Below, in pieces: positions 57,001 to 64,000 of a stretch of 64,000 nucleotides of DNA. The first letter of the stretch is position 1. Each line of letters opens with the position of its first letter. The notes beneath the pieces are model-generated. The model ran no database searches and was not told the DNA's origin. It saw only the letters and a program-made list of their open reading frames with translations. A program made the translations under genes and the position numbers. Origin of the DNA: Enchytraeus crypticus (lineage: Eukaryota > Annelida > Clitellata > Enchytraeida > Enchytraeidae); assembly GCA_905160935.1 (NCBI GenBank), contig CAJHZI010000372.1, forward strand, positions 477,001-541,000. The letters are read 5' to 3'.

Positions 57001-57876
57001 CTGTATGATGTCCATGCCAACATTAACTATATGCGATTCATTTTCATAAAAATCTTTTTTATTTACATCTACCAGACCAGGCCGTGTTCAGGCTTGGTAT
57101 TACATCTTATTTACCATGTCGTGCTCAGCCAACTGTTCGTCAACCCAGCCTGCTGCAAGCAGGAACGGCCCTAATTGCCGGCCGAACACGACCTCATATC
57201 ACGGCTAAGTGTTGGAGTACGATAAATAAAATTATGACTGAGCCTTATAACCTATTGTTTAATTAGTTTAATACCACAAGATCTGTAGATTTGTATTTTT
57301 GATTTTGTTTCATAAATGAATCTATAAGGTGGCTTGGAATGTTTTCCAATAAATGATTGTGGATAAAATGAAATGAATTTAGCTATTTATAAATAAACAA
57401 AAAGTATTATACTTAAACACATCTGTCCTATAATAATTTAGAATCAAATCTGACAAATAACCTAATAAATTGAACTAAAAATCTTCACAAACTTCAAATC
57501 ATGTGATCTTCCTTATCCTTGAAAAGACACTGTCAGAATTTTTATAAACCAATTGTGGTCAAATGTCTTACAAAGTGTCCTAGTTAGGCTTATGAAATAT
57601 AAAACTCCATTTAATTTCAGCCTAAAAATTTATGCTGACTCATATCCTACACCACACCTAAAATTCTAACGAAATTCCCCCACCTGATAGCCTATCGGTT
57701 GTGACGATGTCTCACAATTAACAGGTGTGGGTTCAAGGCTCAATGGCTCCTTAGAATCGACTTTCTTACTATCAAATGGTGACGTCGCCGTCAGTTCGAT
57801 CTTACTCATCGGCAACACTCGCGCAGCCTGCCCGATCAGACCACTATTAGTAATAGCTGAGGGGCGAGAGAGCTCG
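53352..57876 (-). CDS. fos: Fos-type bZIP transcription factor (AP-1), 4 visible coding exons
   Basis: Exons in transcript order 57876-57684, 56676-56101, 55152-55045, 54098-53352, joined in phase; about 540 residues visible, N-terminus not resolved. Nuclear DNA-binding partner of Jun. The bZIP exon reads [20 protein letters not shown] then [16 protein letters not shown], a Fos basic region, continuing [17 protein letters not shown] and [13 protein letters not shown], the hallmark Fos zipper end. Upstream are a Ser/Asn-rich region with VKREHEEDD and an acidic DDSDDSGDD stretch; the C-terminal 200 residues are Ser/Thr/Gln-rich, as in transactivation regions. The fourth zipper heptad position is Tyr instead of Leu. 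Introns hold no large gene. A minus-strand AATAAA at 53248-53253 is a fitting poly(A) signal. Tandem with the LIM exon and BHMT on the same strand. Confidence 0.92.
55045..55152 (-). CDS. fos: Fos basic-region exon
   Basis: 36 codons, phase 0 at both ends; acceptor ATTAG, donor GTAATG. Holds [12 protein letters not shown], where Asn, Ala, Ala, Cys and Arg are the bZIP DNA-contact residues. Confidence 0.94.
55600..55690 (+). repeat. L2-type LINE tail module
   Basis: TGGAAGAGGAAGATATAGCAAGG then AATTCTTATTGACTATTGATT; diverged, in a Fos intron. Confidence 0.4.
55850..55985 (+). repeat. LINE ORF 3' end fragment
   Basis: Plus frame [20 protein letters not shown] then WTCH and stop; same peptide and stop position as at 14005-14075. 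Non-LTR reverse-transcriptase C-terminus. In a Fos intron, antisense to the gene. Confidence 0.75.
56101..56676 (-). CDS. fos: Fos exon upstream of the basic region
   Basis: 192 codons from [16 protein letters not shown] to RKSRNSVP. Donor GTAAGG leads in phase to LTAEEEE. Contains [20 protein letters not shown] and a Gly/Ser-rich stretch. Confidence 0.88.
57115..57192 (-). CDS. Possible 78-bp cassette exon in a Fos intron
   Basis: Open phase-0 stretch [20 protein letters not shown] then LAEHDM with donor GTAAAT and a weak acceptor (ATATGAG). It would fit in frame between its neighbours, but the edges are imperfectly inverted (CCAGGCCGTGTTCAGGC), the plus strand is also open, and I know no Fos segment like it. 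A repeat remnant is as likely. Confidence 0.25.
57684..57876 (-). CDS. fos: Fos N-terminal exon (acceptor inferred)
   Basis: [16 protein letters not shown] through SSQPIGYQ, donor GTGGGG, phase 0 to the next exon. An in-frame stop lies just upstream at 57906, so an acceptor is needed; TGTGTGTCCGGTAG at 57877 fits. The first exon with the ATG was not found. Confidence 0.65.
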
Positions 57877-58697
57877 CTACCGGACACACAGCACAGGGTG
57901 GGGGTTCAACTCAGCGATGATTCACTTCCTTTCAAGTGCGTCCAGTGAAATTTCATAAGTACCACTGGAGTGATCGTTAGTTATCAAAAATCTGCTCGCA
58001 GTTATAGGCTGATATTGTATATTATATCTAAAAAATCAAGATAGATTTAATGTAGGCTGACTTCAGGCTGTCCATTTACCTATATAATATGCATGAATGT
58101 TGTAATAAAAGGCATATTCAGAGCTTGGTTCTGTAGGTAATTTGAACAAAACTGTATAAATGGCAGATTGCAATCTATCTAGAGTAAATTAACGCATCCT
58201 TGATTGCGTCACGGTCAAAACAAAACAAGGCTAAATGCAGAACTGTCTCAACACAAACTAGAGATCTATCTCATAAAATTCAATCTTTTGGATCTACGTA
58301 ACAACAACAACAACGACAATAACAAGAAAAGATGGTTATCATATATTTTAAAGCTTGATTTTCTTCATTTTTATCATATATTTTAAAGCTTGATTTTCTT
58401 CATTTTTATCATATATTTAATACATTAACTGTCTAAACTTTTTCAAAACTTAGTACATGATAGAATAAAAGATATTATATAAATAAAATGTTTTCTTAAT
58501 ATACTGCTCATTTAGAAAGCATCCATAATTGCTACTGACTAATTGAAACTTTATTAGAGGTAACGAGTTCTATGGACTATGCAAAATTAGCGTTGCAGAA
58601 TAGATTGTCCAACAGCCTATAATAGTAGTACCAATTAATAGGCCTCTAATCACATCATTTTCTTTAAATGAATTATATGTGTATAATTATATTTAAA

Positions 58698-58938
58698 TGA
58701 ATGTCTTAATAGCGTAGGGGTAACGTCATGAAGTTTTAAATGACAAATCCTGAGGTGAATTGAAACCTCGTGGGTTCGAATCCCGGCCGCGCTGATCTGA
58801 GAGTAAAATCTCGGACATTCACTGGACTGGTTATACGGAAAATGGCCTAAATTGCCTAACGGATTTAACATGTGGTTTTAAAAGTGATAGATATCAACAT
58901 AGTTGATTATTCACTATAACGCGTGTTTACTTTTTATG
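58698..58938 (+). repeat. S2 SINE, full length
   Basis: GTCTTAATAGCGTAGGGGTA head, GGGTTCGAATCCC B box, 3' end TTCACTATAACGCGTGTTTA. 57880-58690 otherwise has nothing recognised. Confidence 0.9.
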
Positions 58939-59478
58939 TGCACCATAACCAACAACAACACACATAATTAGATTACTACTGTCGTTCACGACAACATTGA
59001 GCAGTTTGGAACCAAATTCAAACCGATGAACATTGTGTGGGGTCCAATAGGCCTGACCGTATGCATTATATGGCTTATATACTTTCAACGCAGCCTCTGC
59101 TTTTTTGTGCACATAATTATGTATAAATTTAGCAGTTTTAAAATATTGTTTAACTAACTATCAATCGATGCAGCTGTGCTAAAGCCTATAAGCTTGAATA
59201 TATTAGTTCTCATGTTGTACAAGACACAGCCACCATCATGTTATGGCAACAATTAAATTTCATTTTTTATATCGCTAGTAGGCCCTATGTGTTAGCTATT
59301 TCACATGCAGTTCCTTTTTACTCATTCATGCAGTTGTTGCGGGGTTCTAAACCTACTTTAATCATATTCAAGTCATGTGTAAATGATTTATTTATTTATA
59401 AATAAATGACTTCGTACTTCTCAAGGCTCTATGCAGCTTAAAGCAAAAGACTCTACACGGCAGCCAGTGACAGCTAAC

Positions 59479-59596
59479 CTTTAGTTCTGAACAGCTCTAT
59501 GGAGTGAGGTTTGCAGTAGAGTTGCTTGTTGCCCCCTGCTGCCGTGTAGTTGCCCAGAGAGAGCACCCTCTTGCAGTTGTTGCAGTAACAGCCATG
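59479..59596 (-). CDS. LIM-domain exon, orphan
   Basis: Minus strand reads HGCYCNNCKRVLSLGNYTA then NKQLYCKPHSIELFRTKG, then donor GTTAGC. This is the second half of a LIM domain (C-x2-C zinc ligands, LSLGNY, YCKPH, LF.TKG), closest in style to EPLIN/LIMD2-type LIMs. The first zinc finger and the following exons were not found, so the gene is incomplete here. The acceptor is uncertain: ATGTAAG at 59597 or TGACAG at about 59648. Could be one exon of a separate gene between Fos and BHMT, or a stray exon copy. Confidence 0.65.
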
Positions 59597-59754
59597 CTTA
59601 CATGCAGTGCCAGGATGATAGCCTAGCACTGCATATAGGCATGGCTGTCAGCAGTATTGTATTTAAGTGATGTTGAGTGTATTACGCAAAACGCTCATTA
59701 CGCATAAATTACCTAAATAAATTAATTGCATCAAGTGTATAATTATTGAGAGTA

Positions 59755-59958
59755 TTATATATAGAGTGTTATTGAGTCTATTTGAGTGTATTGTATATAG
59801 AGTGTTATTGAGTCTATTTGAGTGTATTGTATATAGAGTGTTATTGAGTCTATTTGAGTGTATTGTATATAGAGTGTTATTGAGTCTATTTGAGTGTATT
59901 GTATATAGAGTGTTATCGAGCCTATTTGAGTGTATTGTATATAGAGTGTTACTAGTAT
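59755..59958. repeat. 36-bp minisatellite
   Basis: Nearly six units of GTGTTATTGAGTCTATTTGA plus GTGTATTGTATATAGA. Unit is a multiple of 3 and stays open on both strands; not a gene. Confidence 0.95.
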
Positions 59959-60005
59959 AATGCATTAAGTGCTTATTCAGTGCATTTCATTAATAATAAT
60001 AATAA

Positions 60006-60241
60006 CACACATTATAGTGAAATGATCAACTATGTTGATATCTATCACTTGTAATACCACATGTTATATCCGTTAGGCTATTTAGTCCATTTTCCGTGTA
60101 GCCAGGCCAGTGAATGTCCGAGATTTTACTCTCAGATCAGCGCGGCTGGGAATCGAACCCATGAGAGTTCGATTCACCTCTGGGTCTGTCATTTAAAGCT
60201 TCATGACGTTATCTACACCCTTAACCATTGCGCTAGCGAGA
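60006..60241 (-). repeat. S2 SINE, full length
   Basis: Minus copy with (TTA)n at its 3' end, B box GGTTCGATTCCC, head TCGCTAGCGCAATGGTTAAG. Very close to the 35807 copy. Confidence 0.9.
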
Positions 60242-61398
60242 AATGATATATTAAGTGTTATTGAGTGTATTGTATCAATTTGCTATCGAGTAAAATGTAT
60301 TTATCGAGTGTTATCGCGTGTATTGTTATATAGTGTTATTGCATATTGTATTAAGAGCTGAGTGTATTTTAGTAAATGTATGGCATAGTTATTGAGTGTA
60401 TTGTATAATTTGTGTGAAGTCTTATTGAGTGTCACAATGTATTGAATTGATTAGGTTTTATTATATTAAATATTACTAAGTGTATTGTGTAAAGTGCTCT
60501 TCTTAATCCCTATAAGAATTATGTATCAACTCTGTGAAATCTAGAAATTATACCATCACATTGCTAAACTTTTTCTAGACTATACCTAAAATGTAGACAA
60601 ATTTGGCATCTGAGGTGATTGATTGTCATTATGATTTATCCATGGCCTAAGCAACTGCATTAGTTGATTTACTGCCAGTTCAGTTTACTCTCATATTTCT
60701 TCGAATCGACAAATTAATGTTCTACTATATACTGACTGCCTAAAATACGTCTGATTTTGTATGGGCCTACTTTTAACATTTCTAGTTCCCATACATTTAA
60801 AAATAATCTTAGGCGAAGCGCTTTATAGAGATATGTGATAAATCTCTGGTAAACTCTCACCGGTTTAGAAAAAGCCGTTAAACCTGCATTCTCAATTATG
60901 ATCAAGGGTATGCTTTTTCCATAAGATACAAAATTATTTAAACTATTAGTTAATAACAGATTCAAACATTCTTTAGTAGCTTTGTTAAGCATTTTTAAAA
61001 ACAAAATTAGCTAATAAGAAACAATCAACTTAAATAGAAAAAAGAACAATGTCATATTGGCACGTAACATTGCTGTTGTGATGAATGCGTAGAAACTTAT
61101 CCGGACCATCTCGATTCTTGTAATAGTTCAAGTCAACATATTTCTGCATATTGATGCAATATCAAAAGAACATTTAAGATATTAATTAAGGCATAGTACC
61201 TGACTGCAGTTAATATCTCTAATCATTGAAGCATCATATTTTTGTATAATGTTTATCGACCAACTGTATAACGACAATTTAATCCACACACAATTTTCTA
61301 AGCAGAAACTTTCAAACTCTTCTATTCTTTTTTAATTATCCCAGGTCAATTACGTTTTATACACCTGAATAACTTCACAAAGTCGCTTAGATTCTTTA
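60242..61398. other. Spacer 3' of BHMT, no supported gene
   Basis: 60242-60500 has TATTGAGTGTATTGTAT-type degenerate repeats related to the 36-bp array. A 96-codon minus frame at 60714-61004 (ENAGLTAFSKPVRVYQRF) matches no family I know. Confidence 0.45.
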
Positions 61399-62136
61399 TT
61401 ACGCAAGCTTTACTTCTGCTTCAAACTTCTTTCCGACTGCCTCAATGCGTTTTTCGAAGAGATCAGCTATGTCTTTGTCACTAGTAGCGCTAGTGGTTTG
61501 CACGAGGGCTTCACTGCCCTGGGTCACCCCCCAGCCGTCAGGCTTGGAGCAGGACGGGCAGAAGGGCCTGCCCGAGGCCGGCATGAGATTCTCCCAGTAG
61601 TCCCGCCTAGCTCGCGCCCTCACCCAGGGCTTCGTGTGCATGCGCAACCCCTGCCCCCAGCTGTCGTGCTTCTCCGAGGCCACAGGCTTCTTACCTCCTC
61701 TCTCCTCCACCAGCTCTTCCGCCAAAGCGCGAATATGATAAGGTTCGAACCCACAACAACCGCCGATGTACCTGACACCGAGGTTGTAGGCGTCTCGGGC
61801 GTACTTCTGCATCTCCCCCCGGGTTAGGACTCGGGGTTCCAGGGCGAACGGGAACTCCGGGAGGTCGATGAAACCCTGGAGGTTGGCGTCGGGTGTGTGG
61901 TAGGCGAGTGGCTGGGACATGAGGTAGGCTTTGAGGCCCTGAGCGTCGAGGGCTTCCTTCATCAGTTTGATGCCTGCCAAAACAGTTTTGGGATCGAAGT
62001 GACAGTTGATGCCGACAATCTCAGCGCCAGCCCCGACGATGCGCACAGCGCAGTCACCCGTGGTTACACCGTGAAGGTCTCCCTCAGGACCTATACACAT
62101 CGTGCCCGCTATGGGCAGCCCTGTCTCCTTGCACAC
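61399..62136 (-). CDS. BHMT: BHMT last exon
   Basis: 245 codons from [20 protein letters not shown] to [10 protein letters not shown], stop at 61399-61401. Acceptor TTTTGCAG, phase 0. Carries all three zinc cysteines. Confidence 0.95.
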   Translation of the reverse strand: MCKETGLPIAGTMCIGPEGDLHGVTTGDCAVRIVGAGAEIVGINCHFDPKTVLAGIKLMKEALDAQGLKAYLMSQPLAYHTPDANLQGFIDLPEFPFALEPRVLTRGEMQKYARDAYNLGVRYIGGCCGFEPYHIRALAEELVEERGGKKPVASEKHDSWGQGLRMHTKPWVRARARRDYWENLMPASGRPFCPSCSKPDGWGVTQGSEALVQTTSATSDKDIADLFEKRIEAVGKKFEAEVKLA

Positions 62137-62407
62137 CTGCAAAATATCATGTAAAATTAACATCGTAAGTCTACTTATAAAGTACTATAGATATCCTTTC
62201 AGTATAATTTTAAATGTAAAATTATAATATCGACAAATGATAAAGAGTGTGTTAAAGGGATAATATTTCAATTTTAGTTTTTATTCTCATCCTTATATTT
62301 GTTTCCTTTGTCAAAAAGTATTATTTCATTTTTAAGATGTTTACTTCACTTTCTTCTGCATCTGCGTACCAACGCAGATAAACAAACACACACACAAACA
62401 CACACAC

Positions 62408-62493
<86 letters not shown>

Positions 62494-62559
62494 CGATCCC
62501 GCCTCTAATAAGTAAACTTGGATTTAAGGGAATTTGATTATGGTGATGATGATGTAAGA

Positions 62560-62611
<52 letters not shown>

Positions 62612-62690
62612 CATATATATATATATAATATATATATATATATATACATGTATATATATATATGCAAACATACACACAAACACACACACG

Positions 62691-62745
<55 letters not shown>

Positions 62746-64000
62746 CCCGTGCTGTGTCCGGGATGCTAAGAATAGACCAACTGTGGACTGCATGTATCGT
62801 ATAAGACGACAAAGCACTAAGATTCAAACGATCGTCAGATGGGACATTCGGCTTAGGCTTCAGAAATTGCTACAAAATTTTTAAAAAACGGATGGAAAAT
62901 AAGATCCATTCGTATACGGACCCTAGTCAAACTGAAATTCAAGGGAAGATGATGATGATATAACGTTTTACAAAAGAAAAGTTCGATATCGAACTGGAGA
63001 AATATTAAAAAAGTATGGTAAGTGTCAGTATCAACCTCTATAGCCCACTCTATCTCCTCAACGTGTTCGAAATACTCGCAGATGAGAAAGTCCACTTTAT
63101 TCTCCACAAACACCTGGATCTGCTTCCTGAACTCCGCCTGGACTGCGTTCTTGCCCTTGTTGCTGAGATATGTGGGTGTCTGACAGATCCCCCCTGCCAC
63201 CAGCACCCCCTCCCCCTCATTAGCTACCTCCCTGGCGATGTCACAGGCTGCCTGGTTGATGGCCTTCCCAGAGTACTTACTCTGTGCCTCGTTACCTGCA
63301 CAGTACGCACAAGTACAGTATGATTCTGTGTCGTATTTAAAAACCTGTTTATTATAATTCTGTATGGAAATTAAGTACCCGTATATTATAGTTCTGTATT
63401 ATAATTAAGTACCTTTTTATTATAATTCTGTATTGCAATTCCCATGTTCGCGCACTGATAAGACAAGAGATCGACTCAAAACTCGGCTTTATCGACTAAC
63501 ATTAAAAACAAAAATGTTACAGAAAATAAGTAACTGTAATTTTAAATAATAATATTACCAATTAATTAACAAACCAACTAACTAATGAATATTTTGAAAA
63601 CTTTAATTAAAGCTGGTAAAGCTAAGGTTAACGTCAGTTTCCTCACTCAAAAGCGATGTCAGTGACGGGCGAGCCCAGGATTTGAACCCCGCATCTACTG
63701 ATCCGCGGTCGACTATCTTACCGACTTCGCCACTGGCTCCAGCCAATTATATATAATTATTAATAGTAACTAATTAATGAATATTTGAATAATTAACAAT
63801 AACCTCTATTCTCGAGTTTATCGTCGCTGGCGTAGAAGGTGAAGGTCTGCATGACGTCAGCCCCTGCCCTCAGGAACTCCCTGTGTAGCTGTCTCACCAC
63901 CTCGGGGTTCTCACAGTTCACCTCGGGGGTCCACGGGCCCGCCTTCACGTAGCCTCGCTTCTCCAAGGCGAATACAAAGCCACCGTCGCCGATGATCGGC
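61399..64000 (-). CDS. BHMT: Betaine-homocysteine S-methyltransferase, last three coding exons
   Basis: Exons in transcript order >64000-63804, 63295-63036, 62136-61399, all in phase. Transfers methyl from betaine to homocysteine, giving dimethylglycine and methionine; cytosolic, zinc-dependent. Visible: [20 protein letters not shown] near the N-terminus, [49 protein letters not shown] (first zinc Cys), [46 protein letters not shown] (paired zinc Cys), [18 protein letters not shown] and SKPDGWGVT. The C-terminus is typical of BHMT length. Only the first coding exon(s) are missing off the right edge. The stop codon overlaps a minus-strand AATAAA (61395-61400), so the 3' UTR may be very short. 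Confidence 0.96.
62406..62490. repeat. (CA)n-(TA)n microsatellite
   Basis: In the BHMT intron; a second TA complex with (CA)n lies at 62562-62742. Confidence 0.93.
62744..62962 (+). repeat. S3 SINE copy
   Basis: ACCCGTGCTGTGTCCGGGAT, TGCATGTATCGTATAAGACG, GGCTTAGGCTTCAGAAATTG, GATGATGATGATAT tail. In a BHMT intron, antisense. Confidence 0.85.
63036..63295 (-). CDS. BHMT: BHMT middle exon
   Basis: 260 bp, [20 protein letters not shown] through EEIEWAIE; acceptor TGTGCAG, donor GTTGAT. Joins both neighbours in phase. Confidence 0.94.
63610..63745 (-). repeat. S1 SINE, full length
   Basis: AAAGCTGGTAAAGCTAAGGT to GCCACTGGCTCCAGCC, the cleanest copy in the window. In a BHMT intron, same strand as the gene. 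Confidence 0.92.
63804..64000 (-). CDS. BHMT: BHMT exon, cut by window edge
   Basis: From [20 protein letters not shown] to [10 protein letters not shown], donor GTTATT. Continues beyond 64000. Confidence 0.94.

Noticed and set aside
58650-58871. 73-codon minus frame similar to those at 35864 and 60061
   Set aside because: All three are translations of the S2 SINE, which explains their likeness.

Overview
The window is animal nuclear DNA: AT-rich, with small exons bounded by GT/AG, many TA, CA and GA microsatellites, and several tRNA-headed SINE families. The gene set (FHOD formin, lysosomal beta-hexosaminidase, an NPY/NPF-type receptor, Fos, a LIM exon, BHMT) suggests a non-insect bilaterian invertebrate, either a lophotrochozoan or an invertebrate deuterostome. 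The octamer TAGGCCTA also looks over-represented. I cannot fix the phylum from sequence alone. Layout: (1) 519-9074, minus strand: the N-terminal 378 codons of an FHOD-type formin in ten phase-compatible exons, start codon at 9074, gene continuing off the left edge. Its introns hold several minisatellites, a 600-bp foldback structure and SINEs. (2) 9.1-14.5 kb: spacer between two divergent genes, with SINE copies and a LINE tail. (3) 14565-18237, plus strand: a complete three-exon beta-hexosaminidase whose last codons are the first unit of a 45-bp minisatellite. (4) 18.3-46 kb: about 28 kb in which I found no convincing host gene. It holds TA tracts, SINEs, a TA-flanked long-inverted-repeat element (28834-29580), a perfect 38-bp hairpin (39455-39534), a purine tract (34163-34620), a low-quality-looking homopolymer stretch (about 31.9-32.4 kb) and a hAT-type element with an exact 8-bp target duplication (43402-44754) that carries a LINE reverse-transcriptase fragment. 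(5) 46341-47621, plus: an intronless NPY/NPF-like GPCR. (6) 48.9-53.1 kb: a CR1/L2-type LINE 3' end, SINEs and a 20-bp satellite. (7) 53352-57876, minus: a Fos-type bZIP gene in four visible coding exons. (8) 59479-59596, minus: an orphan LIM-domain exon. (9) 61399-64000, minus: betaine-homocysteine methyltransferase, last three coding exons, 5' end off the right edge. The genes look like ordinary unrelated neighbours with no operon or shared pathway. The interest lies in the repeats. Three separate minisatellites have taken in an exon edge (a 5' splice site, a 3' splice site and a stop-codon end). Two SINE families seem to share 3' ends with two different LINEs present here. Several foldback or inverted structures are nearly free of mutations, so they are either young or assembly artefacts. 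All exon calls are by eye from translation, splice dinucleotides and phase.
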